From Spartobacteria bacterium (GTDB lineage Bacteria > Verrucomicrobiota > Verrucomicrobiia > Chthoniobacterales > UBA10450), in the NCBI GenBank assembly GCA_003167365.1, contig PMTM01000006.1, positions 1 through 64,000 of the forward strand: a stretch of 64,000 nucleotides of DNA, given 5' to 3'. The notes under the pieces were generated by a model, which searched no databases, was not told the DNA's origin, and was given only the letters and a program-made list of their open reading frames with translations. Shown piece after piece: positions 9,515-18,666 of the stretch (its first letter is position 1; every line of letters begins with the position of its first letter). A program made the translations under genes and the position numbers.

Positions 9515-9582
9515 TTCGGATCGCCGGAGTTATTAACAGTTATTCACAACCCTCTGCAAGGTCTTTTTCGAAAGAATTTTTT

Positions 9583-9659
9583 GCCACGGATGAAACACGG
9601 ATAAGGATAGCTTGAGCCGATCTCCCCCTTATCTGTAAAAATCCGTGTTCATCCGTGGC
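9583..9659. repeat. palindromic intergenic repeat, CCACGGATGAA type
   Basis: Nearly perfect inverted repeat: arm gccacggatgaaacacggat at 9583-9602 and its complement at 9641-9659, upstream of kbl. A half-copy lies at 54942-54974. Confidence 0.7.
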
Positions 9660-9720
9660 TCGCCTTCTCTGGGATTCGTTTTTTTCTAATCTACGGAAAT
9701 CTGTGTAATCTGTATCAACT

Positions 9721-10908
9721 ATGCTCGCGGAATTCGAAAAGCAGCTTTCGCAAACGCTCGAAGAAATAAAATCGCAAGGCCTTTATAAGACTGAGCGCAT
9801 CATTACCAGTCCGCAGGATGCCAAGATCGAGCTCGCTGGCGGCGAGCGCGTGCTCAATATGTGCGCGAACAATTATCTCGGCTTGGCCGATCATCCGGCA
9901 CTGCTCGCCGCGGCGAGGGAAGCGCTCGATACCCATGGTTTCGGCATGGCGAGCGTGCGTTTCATTTGCGGCACGCAGGACATTCACAAAGAACTCGAAG
10001 CCGCGCTGACCAAATTCATCGGGACCGAAGACACGATTCTTTATCCCTCTTGCTTCGACGCAAACGGCGGTTTGTTCGAAACACTGCTCAGTGAAAACGA
10101 CGCCGTAATCAGCGACGAATTGAATCACGCGAGCATTATCGACGGCATTCGGCTCTGCAAGGCGCAGCGCTTTCGTTACAAACACAACGACATGGCCGAT
10201 CTTGAAGCGAAATTGCGCGAGGCGAGCGGCGAGCGGTTCCGATTGATCGCAACGGATGGTTGTTTTTCAATGGATGGAACGATCGCGGATTTACGCGAGA
10301 TTTGCGAACTCGCCGAAAAATACAATGCGCTCACCATGATCGACGACGCGCATGCCGCTGGATTTCTCGGCCAGACCGGTCGCGGCACGCACGAGCACTG
10401 CGGCGTAATGGGCAAGATCGACATCATCACCGGCACGCTCGGCAAAGCGCTCGGTGGCGCGAACGGCGGTTACACAAGTGGCCGCAAGGTGATTGTCGAC
10501 CTTCTGCGGCAACGCTCGCGTCCCTATTTGTTTTCCAACACAATCGCGCCACCGGTGGTAGCCGCATCGTTGAAAGCGATCGAATTGTTGAGCGCCTCAA
10601 CCGAACTGCGCGACAAGCTCGAAGAAAACACGAAGTATTTTCGCGCCGCACTCACCGAACGCGGCCTAACGATCAAGCCCGGCACGCATCCGATTGTTCC
10701 GATCATGATTGGCGATGCCGCAAAGTCGCAGAAGTTCGCGGCGCGCATGCTCGAGAAAGGCGTTTACGTCATCGGCTTTTTCTATCCTGTCGTCCCGCAC
10801 GGCACCGCCCGCGTTCGCACGCAGGTTTCCGCCGCGCATTCGCGGAAAGATTTGGAGTTCGCCGTTAACGCCTTTGCCGAAACGAACGAAGAATTGAAAA
10901 ATCTGTAG
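9721..10908 (+). CDS. kbl: glycine C-acetyltransferase (2-amino-3-ketobutyrate CoA ligase)
   Basis: PLP enzyme of the alpha-oxoamine synthase family that cleaves 2-amino-3-ketobutyrate with CoA to glycine and acetyl-CoA. Its 395 residues match Kbl. Signposts are [34 protein letters not shown], the PLP-ring Asp in [12 protein letters not shown], and the Schiff-base lysine in [15 protein letters not shown]. The final third has [15 protein letters not shown]. With tdh upstream it forms the two-step threonine-to-glycine route, although an antisense gene separates them. Confidence 0.96.
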   Translation: MLAEFEKQLSQTLEEIKSQGLYKTERIITSPQDAKIELAGGERVLNMCANNYLGLADHPALLAAAREALDTHGFGMASVRFICGTQDIHKELEAALTKFIGTEDTILYPSCFDANGGLFETLLSENDAVISDELNHASIIDGIRLCKAQRFRYKHNDMADLEAKLREASGERFRLIATDGCFSMDGTIADLREICELAEKYNALTMIDDAHAAGFLGQTGRGTHEHCGVMGKIDIITGTLGKALGGANGGYTSGRKVIVDLLRQRSRPYLFSNTIAPPVVAASLKAIELLSASTELRDKLEENTKYFRAALTERGLTIKPGTHPIVPIMIGDAAKSQKFAARMLEKGVYVIGFFYPVVPHGTARVRTQVSAAHSRKDLEFAVNAFAETNEELKNL

Positions 10909-10961
10909 AGGCAGCGGCCAGAAACTAGAGATTGCGTGCGACACGCCACCACTACATCGCA

Positions 10962-12701
10962 TCAATATCCCGCCGCCTGGCCGTCTTTGCGCGATTCGCT
11001 CGCGCCAACGTAGACACGCTGGCCGTCGTGCATTTCGACTTTGATGGCTTGATAACCGCCGTAGCCACCGACGTCGAAGCGAACATCGTGACCTTTCTTG
11101 CGCAGTTCGCGCACAGTCTCGTACGGAATGCCGCTCTCGACTTCAACGTAGCCACCGGATTCGGTCATTTTTTCGCCGGTCGGCTCGTTGTCGCCTTCGT
11201 GTTGCCAGCGCGAAGCGTCGCCGGCTTCCTGCACGTTCAACCCGAAATCAATCTGGTTGGTGATTACTTGCACGTGACCTTGCGGTTGCATGCCTCCGCC
11301 CATCACGCCGAACGCTTCCCATGGTTTGCCATCTTTCATGACAAAGCCGGGAATGATGGTGTGAAACGGTCGTTTGCCGGGCGCGTAAACATTCGCGTGG
11401 CCGGGCTCCATTGAGAAAAGTTCGCCGCGATCCTGGAACATGAAGCCCAGTCCGGGCACGACGATGCCGCTACCCATGCCGCGATAATTGCTTTGGATCA
11501 GGCTGACCATGTTGCCTTCGTCATCGGCAGTGCACAGGTAAATCGTGTCGCCCTGATTCAGAGCCGGATTGCCAGCTTCGACCTTTTTCGCCGCGCGATT
11601 TGGATCGATCAACTTGCGCCGCTCCGCCGCGTAATTCTTCGAAAGCAAACCAGCCAGCGGGATTTTCGCGAATGCAGGATCGGCATAAAATTTCGCGCGA
11701 TCAGCCCAAACGATCTTCTTCGCTTCGACCATCGCGTGCAGCGTCTCGGGTGAGTTGCACCCCATCGCATGCAAATCGAATCCTTCGAGAATGTTCAACA
11801 TCTGAAGCGTAGCGATGCCCTGGCCGTTCGGCGGCAGCTCGAAAACATCGTAGCCGCGATAGTTGGTCGAGACGGGATCGACCCACGTCGATGTGTGCTT
11901 TTCAAAGTCGGCCTTGCGCAAAAAGCCGCCATTCGCCTGCATGAAATTGTCGATCTTGTCAGCGACCTCGCCTTTGTAAAAACCGTCGCGCCCTTTCTCG
12001 CCGATCAATCGCAACGTTTTCGCCAGCGCCGGATTTTTGAAAATGTCGCCTTTGGCCGGCGTGTTGCCCTTGCCATCGAGCGTATAAGTTTCAAGGAAGG
12101 CACCGGGTAAACCTTTATAAATGCGCGGACCGAACGCCCAGTAGTACGCGATCAGTTCGGTGACGGGGAAACCTTCCTCGGCGTAACGAATCGCCGGTGC
12201 GAGATCGTCTGAGAGCTTGAGCTTGCCGAATTTTTTGTGCAGCTCGGCCCAGGCATCGACCGCTCCCGGAACGCTGATCGGCAGCATGCCGGTTGGCGGA
12301 ATTGTTTCGCGCTTCAGTTTCGCGAGCTCCGCCTTCATTTGTTCATAACTCAAAGCGAGAGGCGAACGTCCGCTTCCATTCAACCCGTAAAGCTTGTTCT
12401 CTTTTGCGATGTAAACGATCGCAAATAAATCACCGCCGACTCCATTCGAAACCGGTTCCATTAAGCCGAGCGTCGCGTTCGCGGCGATGGCGGCATCAAC
12501 CGCACTGCCGCCGTGTTTCAAGATGTCGAGTCCGGCTTGCGTCGCCGCCGGGACGCTCGTGCAAACCATCCCATGCCGCGCCACAACTTCAGACCGGGTC
12601 GCAAAATTCTTTCCCGTAATGCGATCGATCTGGGCGCGCGAAGTCTCCCCAAAGGAACAAGCAATTAGAAATGAAACGATGAGGCAAGGCAGCTTATGCA
12701 T
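10962..12701 (-). CDS. ggt: gamma-glutamyltransferase (glutathione hydrolase)
   Basis: Periplasmic N-terminal-nucleophile hydrolase that removes gamma-glutamyl groups from glutathione and similar compounds. It is 579 residues with a Sec signal (MHKLPCLIVSFLIACSFG, cut near SRA-Q). The small subunit should begin at the Thr in NQGDTIYLCTADDEGN near residue 385, the self-cleavage and catalytic site. Other family blocks are GGSAVDAAIAANATLG, NGVGGDLFAI, GSGIVVPGLGFMFQDRG and the substrate loop GVMGGGMQPQGHVQ. It looks like a complete enzyme. It is convergent with kbl (53 bases apart) and its upstream gap holds a palindromic repeat. Confidence 0.95.
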   Translation of the reverse strand: MHKLPCLIVSFLIACSFGETSRAQIDRITGKNFATRSEVVARHGMVCTSVPAATQAGLDILKHGGSAVDAAIAANATLGLMEPVSNGVGGDLFAIVYIAKENKLYGLNGSGRSPLALSYEQMKAELAKLKRETIPPTGMLPISVPGAVDAWAELHKKFGKLKLSDDLAPAIRYAEEGFPVTELIAYYWAFGPRIYKGLPGAFLETYTLDGKGNTPAKGDIFKNPALAKTLRLIGEKGRDGFYKGEVADKIDNFMQANGGFLRKADFEKHTSTWVDPVSTNYRGYDVFELPPNGQGIATLQMLNILEGFDLHAMGCNSPETLHAMVEAKKIVWADRAKFYADPAFAKIPLAGLLSKNYAAERRKLIDPNRAAKKVEAGNPALNQGDTIYLCTADDEGNMVSLIQSNYRGMGSGIVVPGLGFMFQDRGELFSMEPGHANVYAPGKRPFHTIIPGFVMKDGKPWEAFGVMGGGMQPQGHVQVITNQIDFGLNVQEAGDASRWQHEGDNEPTGEKMTESGGYVEVESGIPYETVRELRKKGHDVRFDVGGYGGYQAIKVEMHDGQRVYVGASESRKDGQAAGY

Positions 12702-13003
12702 GACTGCAGCTTATATTAGCGGCCATTCCGAGCGAAGCGAGGAACCTCGCATTCGAAGATTGTGTTTACGAGCGGCACATGAGCGACCTCGGAGCCTGTG
12801 TGAGGTCCCTCGTCGTCTGCGCGAGTCGGGATGACAGCGGTGGGGGATGGCGAGTTCAATTAATGATTAGCCGATCGCAAGATCGGCATCTCCGGCTTTT
12901 CACAACACCGGGTCTAGGGAGACTTCTTGGAGTCACAGCAAGCCGGTGAAATAGCTTCCACCGCGACGAGGCGCTGCTCTATCATTGGCGTTCACCTGCG
13001 CAC
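12702..13003. other. divergent intergenic region with repeat
   Basis: About 300 bases between ggt (minus) and the CNB/Fe-S gene (plus). The ggt-proximal half is a palindromic repeat (12723-12838). The rest must hold both promoters, but I see no certain boxes and no clear CRP-type palindrome. Confidence 0.5.
12723..12838. repeat. palindromic repeat, TCATCCCGAG type (about 115 bp)
   Basis: Begins with a cattccgagcgaagcgagga edge and ends with gcgagtcgggatgacagcg, so its outer edges are inverted copies; inner blocks read aacctcgc and gaggtccctc. The same family occurs at 30985-31098, 37733-37840, 38667-38743 and 42685-42820, with a minimal form at 22844-22866. Confidence 0.8.
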
Positions 13004-14680
13004 ATGGCGGACACAGTTGAAAAACTCACGACAGGCGAGCCGCTGACCATCGATCAGCTCATCGAGTATTTGCCCGCGCTCAAAGAGGTCGCGCGCGCCC
13101 AATTGGAGAACTGGGCGAAAGGCGCCGCCGTTCTGCATCGGTTCCGCAAAGGCGAAATTGTTTGCGAGGAGGGCGAATTCGGATCCACCGCTTATTACAT
13201 CGTCTCGGGCACGGTCGATATTTTCATCAACAATCCGCTTGCGCATCTGCGCACCCGGCCACAGAGCGGTTTTTTCGGACGCCGTTTCGCGCGCATGAAA
13301 AGTTTCCTGACCGACGACACCGAAGATCGTCGCGCGGAAGCGGGCCAGCGGCGATTCATCGGCATCGACGCAAGTGTCGACCTTCCGATGCACCGGCCGC
13401 TGGCGCAGCTTGGGCCCGGCGATCTTTTCGGCGAAATGACTTGTCGCACTTATCAACCGCGCTCGGCCACGGTGCAGGCGCGCGAACCGTGCGTGATGGT
13501 CGAAATGCTGCGCGTCATTCTGGACATGCTCGTCGGCAACAGACAGGTGTCGGAAGCGTCAAAGGCCACATCGAAGGTGAAGATGCCCACGTTCAAAGGC
13601 ACTTCATTCAAAGCGGAGCTCGAAAACAAATATCGCGAACGCTCGCTCAACAATCATCTGCGCAGCGTGCCGCTCTTCGCCACGTTGAGCGAAGAGTTCA
13701 TTCAGCGCCTGAAAGAGAACGTCGAGCTCGTTTCCTACAACCAGGGCCAGGTCATTTGCAAGGAAGGCGAAGATGCGGACGCATTTTATCTCATTCGCTC
13801 AGGCATGGTGCGTGTGGCGCAAGCGATGCCGGGCGGCGAAATGGTGCGCACTTATTTGAGTCGCGGCGATTACTTCGGCGAGATCGGTTTGCTCCGCGCG
13901 ATCAAACGCACGGCCACCTGTTCCGCGCTCGACGCCGTCGATGTTGTGAAAATTCCGGCGGACGATTTCAATCTCATGCTCGAAACGTTTCCCGATGTGC
14001 GGGCACAACTCGAGCCCGTGGCCACGGCACGTATGGCCGTGGATCGGCAGAAAGTGATTCCGGCCGGCTTGCAGTTGGATGATTTCCTCAATCAAGGATT
14101 GTTCGAGGCGCAGAATCTTCTTCTCATCGATCTCGATAACTGCACGCGCTGCGATGCCTGCGTGCGCGCGTGCGCCACCGCACACGACGGCGTGTCGCGT
14201 TTGCTGCGCGACGGTTTGCGCTACGACCATTTCCTTGTCGCCACTGCGTGCCGATCTTGCCGAGATCCCCTTTGCATGACGCAATGCCCAGTCGGTTCGA
14301 TCCGCCGCAAAGAAAATCTCGAGATCATTATCGAAGATTGGTGCATCGGCTGCGGCAAATGCGCGGAGTTATGTCCTTACGGAAACATCAACATGCATCC
14401 GCTCGAGGTAATCAAGGAAGTGAAGACCGAGGTCAAATCAACGCAGGAAGGCGTTCCGCCCAAGATCAAGATCGAGAAGAAAAAGACGACCGCCTATAAA
14501 GCGAACACCTGCGATCTTTGCACGCAGCTCTCCACGCCGAGCTGCGTCTACGCCTGTCCGCACGACGCCGCTAAACGAGTCGATCCGCAGCGTTTCTTCG
14601 GCGATGCGCTCGTCGCGCAGAATGAAATGATGCAGAAGCAATGGTCGCCGCGGCATTACCAGACGCACCACACTCACTGA
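13004..14680 (+). CDS. cyclic-nucleotide-binding / 4x[4Fe-4S] ferredoxin fusion protein
   Basis: A 558-residue soluble protein without signal peptide. Two cNMP-binding (CRP-like) domains come first. The first (about 40-175, GDLFGEMTC) is interrupted by a basic loop of about 45 residues. The second (about 220-335, SRGDYFGEIGLLRAIKRTAT) has a nearly canonical phosphate-binding cassette with the GE and RTAT elements. No DNA-binding helix-turn-helix follows. Residues 375-550 instead form a DmsB/HybA-type electron-transfer module with four cysteine sets: CTRCDACVRAC, CRSCRDPLCMTQC, CIGCGKCAELC and CDLCTQLSTPSCVYAC. It is followed within 10 bases by the membrane gene and then the decahaem gene. Inference: an Fe-S electron carrier gated by, or sensing, a nucleotide. 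Confidence 0.9.
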   Translation: MADTVEKLTTGEPLTIDQLIEYLPALKEVARAQLENWAKGAAVLHRFRKGEIVCEEGEFGSTAYYIVSGTVDIFINNPLAHLRTRPQSGFFGRRFARMKSFLTDDTEDRRAEAGQRRFIGIDASVDLPMHRPLAQLGPGDLFGEMTCRTYQPRSATVQAREPCVMVEMLRVILDMLVGNRQVSEASKATSKVKMPTFKGTSFKAELENKYRERSLNNHLRSVPLFATLSEEFIQRLKENVELVSYNQGQVICKEGEDADAFYLIRSGMVRVAQAMPGGEMVRTYLSRGDYFGEIGLLRAIKRTATCSALDAVDVVKIPADDFNLMLETFPDVRAQLEPVATARMAVDRQKVIPAGLQLDDFLNQGLFEAQNLLLIDLDNCTRCDACVRACATAHDGVSRLLRDGLRYDHFLVATACRSCRDPLCMTQCPVGSIRRKENLEIIIEDWCIGCGKCAELCPYGNINMHPLEVIKEVKTEVKSTQEGVPPKIKIEKKKTTAYKANTCDLCTQLSTPSCVYACPHDAAKRVDPQRFFGDALVAQNEMMQKQWSPRHYQTHHTH

Positions 14681-14689
14681 GTTCTTGCC

Positions 14690-16069
14690 ATGCGCATTCT
14701 TAATCGCGCTCACATGCCCTGGTTTATTTTCGTTTGCGCCGCCACGGCCGGCGCGATCGTTCTTTATCTTGCAAACTTTGATCCCGAGAAATTGCCGGCG
14801 GGAATTCATCTGCCGGCATATTTAATTCAGAAACCGTCCGATCACCGCAGTGTCGGCGGGACGCCGCTCGGTTTGATCTTCGGTGCGGTCTCGTTCGCGA
14901 TTTTCATTTTCGCAGCGCTCCTCAGTTTACGAAAAAAAATCCCGCTTTGGCGCATCGGCACGGTGCAACGCTGGTTGCGCGCGCACATCTGGTTGACGCT
15001 GCTCACGATTCCACTCGTCATTTTACACAGCGGATTTCGGCTCGGCGGCCCGATGACAACGTTGCTGATGCTGCTCTACGCCATCGTCATGATCAGCGGA
15101 ATTTACGGACTGATTTTGCAGCACCAAATGCCGGCACTGATGAAAGAGCGATTGCCGGCCGAAACCGTGTTCGAACAAATTCCGCACATTTGCGCTCAAC
15201 TCGCCGCCGCCGCCGTAAAGATGCGCGACTCCTTCAAGCCCGCGCCGCCGGCCAAAACCGACGCCGGTGCTCCCGCACCGAGCCCCGCAAAATCGGTGAC
15301 GGCCGGCTCCGCGCCGATGGCTTCAACCGCCGCTGACTTGAGCACACCAACGGCGCGCGCGAAAACCGCCGTAGGATCGACAATCACCGCTGCGCCGATT
15401 ACCCAACCAGTGCCCGCTGCGAATGCGGCGACAACTCAAGCGAAAGCCCCCGAAACAATTTCCCAACCGCCGACGCCAGAAGCCGCGGCACCGGCAGAAT
15501 CTCGCGTGACTCCGCCTCCTCCGCTCAACCCGGGCGAGACGATGGGCACGCCGACGGCGCGAGTACCTGAAGGCACGCAGGTCCCGGCCGGCACGGAAAG
15601 CGCCCCGTTGAAATCGCCGGCTGACAAAACGGAATCCGCGGTGGTCGCCGCACCGCCGACGCCAGTTCCACAGTCAACGGCTCCCGTCGCGAAACCAGTC
15701 GCGCCGGTCGCACCAAAACCGGTTGTGTCCGCGGCAGCGTCCGCTGATTCAGATTCGGAAGTCGCGCTCGTCGAATTCTTAGATCGACAAGTTATTCCTT
15801 ACCTGTCGGCCAAGCGCGGCGAGAAATTCCGGCTCGGCAATCCGCGATTTTCCGAAGACACTTTTCGTTTTGTCCGGCTTCGCATCGCGGAAATCTACCA
15901 TCCACGCGTGGACGAAATCCAGGCGTGGTGTGACGAGCGCCGTCTGCTCGACCTGCAAACCAAGATGCAACATTGGCTGCACGGCTGGCTCTTCGTGCAC
16001 GTGCCGTTTTCGTTCTTGCTGTTGATGCTCACGGCGTGGCACGCGTTCGTGACGCTCTTCTATTATTGA
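14690..16069 (+). CDS. membrane cytochrome b-like protein with Pro/Ala-rich loop
   Basis: A 459-residue polytopic protein. Hydrophobic helices are at about 8-25, 62-85, 102-120 and 122-142, with a last one at 430-458. Histidines are placed as possible haem b ligands: RAHIWLTLLTIPLVILHSGF in the third helix and HGWLFVHVP plus LTAWHAF at the C-terminus. Between residues about 175 and 360 lies a low-complexity Pro/Ala/Thr-rich linker, probably an extended loop. A compact soluble block follows (RQVIPYLSAKRGEKFRLG onward). It lies 9 bases after the CNB/Fe-S gene and 6 before the decahaem gene, so the three are surely co-transcribed. I assign the b-type haem by histidine pattern only; the family is not one I recognise. 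Confidence 0.8.
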   Translation: MRILNRAHMPWFIFVCAATAGAIVLYLANFDPEKLPAGIHLPAYLIQKPSDHRSVGGTPLGLIFGAVSFAIFIFAALLSLRKKIPLWRIGTVQRWLRAHIWLTLLTIPLVILHSGFRLGGPMTTLLMLLYAIVMISGIYGLILQHQMPALMKERLPAETVFEQIPHICAQLAAAAVKMRDSFKPAPPAKTDAGAPAPSPAKSVTAGSAPMASTAADLSTPTARAKTAVGSTITAAPITQPVPAANAATTQAKAPETISQPPTPEAAAPAESRVTPPPPLNPGETMGTPTARVPEGTQVPAGTESAPLKSPADKTESAVVAAPPTPVPQSTAPVAKPVAPVAPKPVVSAAASADSDSEVALVEFLDRQVIPYLSAKRGEKFRLGNPRFSEDTFRFVRLRIAEIYHPRVDEIQAWCDERRLLDLQTKMQHWLHGWLFVHVPFSFLLLMLTAWHAFVTLFYY

Positions 16070-16075
16070 GCGGCC

Positions 16076-17542
16076 ATGGCAACACCGAGCCGAACGCAAA
16101 AGCAAATCGCCGAGCGCTACAAAGGCAACCTCGGCTATTATAAAAAAGTTCATCCGTGGCGGCGCGCACGCCGTCTGGTCAGCGTGGTTTCAATCTTCGG
16201 CGGATTAATCGCAATTTGGATTTTTCAAACGCGCAGTCGCGAAACTTTTTTTAATTCAGGGAAGATCTCCGCCGACCATGCGTCGTTCGGCGACAAGTGC
16301 GCGAGTTGTCACGACAAGGCACTCATGACCGGCGGCCCACTCACACCGCAAAAATTTCGCGCGATCGTGAAAGAACGTTTTCAAAACGGCATCGCCTTCG
16401 GACTGATCGACCAAAAATGCCAGACCTGTCACACGCATCACACCTTCCACGAGCCGAACGTCGTGCAAAATCGCTCCTGTTCGGCCTGTCATCAGGAACA
16501 TGAAGGGCCGGGCCCGATGAAATTGGTCGCGAGCTCGAACTGCGCGTCCTGCCACAACAATCGCGAAACCATGGAAGCTTCCGCGCAGAAGGGGATGCAA
16601 TTCAATTGGGCGGCGTTCCACCGGCATCCGCAACCGGCGCAACGCGTTGTCTTCGAAGTGCCCCGGCCGCCGCGCGGACACACCCAAGTTTTTTCGTCGT
16701 TTTGGAATGGACACCCGGAGTTTCAGATCAATTCCGCAAAGCCGCGCGATCCCGATGTTCTCCGCTTCAACCATCAGCGGCATTTTGCGAACGACATCCC
16801 GCTCGTAAACGGCCGGAAGCTCGATTGCAATTATTGCCACAAACCCGACGGAGAAGGCCGGTTCATGCAGCGAATCAGTTTCGCCGCGAATTGTCAGGCG
16901 TGTCATTCGTTGCAGTTCGATCCGAAAAATCCGGAGTTAATGTTGCCGCACGGCAACGCTACCGCCGTGCGCGCGTTCTTGCGCTCGTTGCCAACGCAGT
17001 ATGCGGACCTGGCCGTAAAGAAGGGAATTACCCGGTCGAACGAAATCCAGATTTTCGTCGCAAAGCAGATTGCGCAGTTGCGCGAGCGCGTCCGCTCCGG
17101 CGAAGACTTCGAGCGTCAAGTTTTCTTCACCACCGATCCCTACAAACCGCAGCGTCAGGATAATTCGCCGACACGTAGTTCGTTTTACGGCTGCGCCTTT
17201 TGCCACGAAGTGAAACCGGTGGCGAACACCGCGCCAATAATCACGAAACCGATTCTGGTCGATCGATGGATGGTGCGAGCAAATTTCGATCACGCCAAAC
17301 ATTCGAGCGTGAAATGCGACGATTGCCATCACGCCACGCAAAGTCATGACACTTCCGACGTGCTAATGCCGACGAAAGCGAACTGCGTCACTTGCCACAG
17401 TCCGCAAGGCAAGGTCGTCGCCGAATGCATTACCTGTCACACCTTTCACGCGCCGCCGCAGACGGCGATCGTCGATCTTAGCCAGACGCCGCCGATTTCC
17501 GTAAAACAAATGATGTTTGGTAGGGTCAGCGCGCTGCGCTGA
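16076..17542 (+). CDS. membrane-anchored decahaem cytochrome c
   Basis: A 488-residue protein with one N-terminal membrane anchor (about 37-53, VSVVSIFGGLIAIWIF) and a periplasmic body carrying ten CxxCH haem sites: CASCH, CQTCH, CSACH, CASCH, CNYCH, CQACH, CAFCH, CDDCH, CVTCH and CITCH (about residues 75-455). Many extra His (HTHHTFH, HHATQSH) could be distal ligands, as in cytochrome c3/NrfH-like chains. It would pass electrons from the membrane partner to periplasmic acceptors. The last seven residues (GRVSALR) and the stop are encoded by a palindromic repeat, so the original end has been overwritten. It overlaps the convergent sialidase gene by 17 bases. Confidence 0.9.
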   Translation: MATPSRTQKQIAERYKGNLGYYKKVHPWRRARRLVSVVSIFGGLIAIWIFQTRSRETFFNSGKISADHASFGDKCASCHDKALMTGGPLTPQKFRAIVKERFQNGIAFGLIDQKCQTCHTHHTFHEPNVVQNRSCSACHQEHEGPGPMKLVASSNCASCHNNRETMEASAQKGMQFNWAAFHRHPQPAQRVVFEVPRPPRGHTQVFSSFWNGHPEFQINSAKPRDPDVLRFNHQRHFANDIPLVNGRKLDCNYCHKPDGEGRFMQRISFAANCQACHSLQFDPKNPELMLPHGNATAVRAFLRSLPTQYADLAVKKGITRSNEIQIFVAKQIAQLRERVRSGEDFERQVFFTTDPYKPQRQDNSPTRSSFYGCAFCHEVKPVANTAPIITKPILVDRWMVRANFDHAKHSSVKCDDCHHATQSHDTSDVLMPTKANCVTCHSPQGKVVAECITCHTFHAPPQTAIVDLSQTPPISVKQMMFGRVSALR

Positions 17543-17573
17543 CCGTCGGACGCCGCAGCGCGGCGTCCCTACC
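17519..17573. repeat. double-hairpin repeat, GGTAGGG type, at a convergent gene junction
   Basis: Outer edges ggtaggg and ccctacc are inverted. Inside are two hairpins, gtcagcgcgctgcgctgac (17525-17543) and ggacgccgcagcgcggcgtcc. It supplies the stop codons of both the decahaem gene (plus) and the sialidase gene (minus). A sister copy is at 35939-35992 and a possible degenerate one lies inside carB at 32612-32649. Confidence 0.85.
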
Positions 17574-18641
17574 TTGCACTGCCGCGATTTTTTCATTGAG
17601 CCACGCCTGCGAGAAGTGGACGTGTTTGATCGCGCTGCGCCGCTCGTGCGAATACGTCAGATGATAGCTGCCGTCAGCGGCCCTAATAATTGCCGGATAA
17701 GAAAACGATCCACCGCTAGGCGAGTATTCAAAGTCCCAAATCTTTTTAAAATCGCGTCCGTTTTCCGAGTAAGCCAGACTGAGCGGATTTCGGCCCTTCT
17801 TGCTGTCGTTGTACACCAGCAGGGTCTGCCCATCATTAGTTTGTACCGCATCGATGGCCGCATTCGGATTCGGCAGCTGTAACCTTTCCGCGTTCGACCA
17901 TTTTAGTTGAGCCGGGTCGCAATGCGAAAACATGAGGCTTTCCCACGTCGGGTCGCGCAGATACGCGACCAGCTCTTTTTCACTGCGCTGGACCAGAGTC
18001 GGCTGCGTGTTTTCCGGACCGTCGATTCTCTCGAACGTCTTGCTTCGAATTTCGCCGCCGGAAACCGTCAATGTGCAGGTGTAACTGTACTTATGCCCAA
18101 AGTTTTTGTAGAGCGGGACGGTGAATTTGCCGGGACCCAATCGCAACGGCTTGTTCCGGGGAAGATTGCAAAATGTTCCCACGAGGGTCTTCGCCTGCGA
18201 CCAGGTCTGCCCGTTGTCCTTTGAAGTTTTGTAATCGACGCGTGCCGAACTCCAGCCGCCCATCGGCATGGCCGCGTAGAAAAGCCAAACAACGTTTTCG
18301 TCATCGACGAAAAGCGCGCAGTTTCCAAATGTCTTGGTGCGCATCCACCGGCCTTCCGCCCGTTCGTTATGGGCGGCGACAATCGCCGGTGCACTCCAGG
18401 TTTTCACGCTCTGATCGTAGCGGTTGGAAAAAATCTTAATGTCCGGCGCACACTCTTCGCTGCCCGCGTACCAACAACAAAGCAGGTGATGGTCGGACAA
18501 TTCCACGATCGACGACCCGTGGTTGACCGGAAACCGGCCCGGCGCGATGACCAGATTCTCTTCGTAATCTGTTTGCGCGCCGGCGCGGATCGGCTGCGCC
18601 AACAAAAACGGAACGACGATTAATGAAAGTCTGGCGAGCAT
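17526..18641 (-). CDS. sialidase-family (BNR-type beta-propeller) exported protein
   Basis: About 371 residues with a signal peptide (MLARLSLIVVPFLLAQPIRAGAQ). The body matches the exo-alpha-sialidase-like propeller family: NHGSSIVELSDHHLLCCWYAGSEE at the start, SKDNGQTWSQAK (an Asp-box-like SxDxGxTW), LVYNDSKKGRNPLSLAYSENG, and FSYPAIIRAADGSYHLTYSH near the end. Homologues are found beside glycan-degrading genes, and the true substrate may not be sialic acid. I chose the ATG at 18641 for its signal peptide; an ATG at 18683 adds 14 residues. The C-terminal GRDAALRRPTVSAAR is encoded by the palindromic repeat at 17519-17573. Confidence 0.85.
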   Translation of the reverse strand: MLARLSLIVVPFLLAQPIRAGAQTDYEENLVIAPGRFPVNHGSSIVELSDHHLLCCWYAGSEECAPDIKIFSNRYDQSVKTWSAPAIVAAHNERAEGRWMRTKTFGNCALFVDDENVVWLFYAAMPMGGWSSARVDYKTSKDNGQTWSQAKTLVGTFCNLPRNKPLRLGPGKFTVPLYKNFGHKYSYTCTLTVSGGEIRSKTFERIDGPENTQPTLVQRSEKELVAYLRDPTWESLMFSHCDPAQLKWSNAERLQLPNPNAAIDAVQTNDGQTLLVYNDSKKGRNPLSLAYSENGRDFKKIWDFEYSPSGGSFSYPAIIRAADGSYHLTYSHERRSAIKHVHFSQAWLNEKIAAVQGRDAALRRPTVSAAR

Positions 18642-18666
18642 ACCGTGTGAATTGATCGCGCGTTCC

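Noticed and set aside
16256-16906. A 216-codon minus-strand frame
   Set aside because: It is antisense to the decahaem cytochrome. The CxxCH series on the plus strand shows which strand codes.
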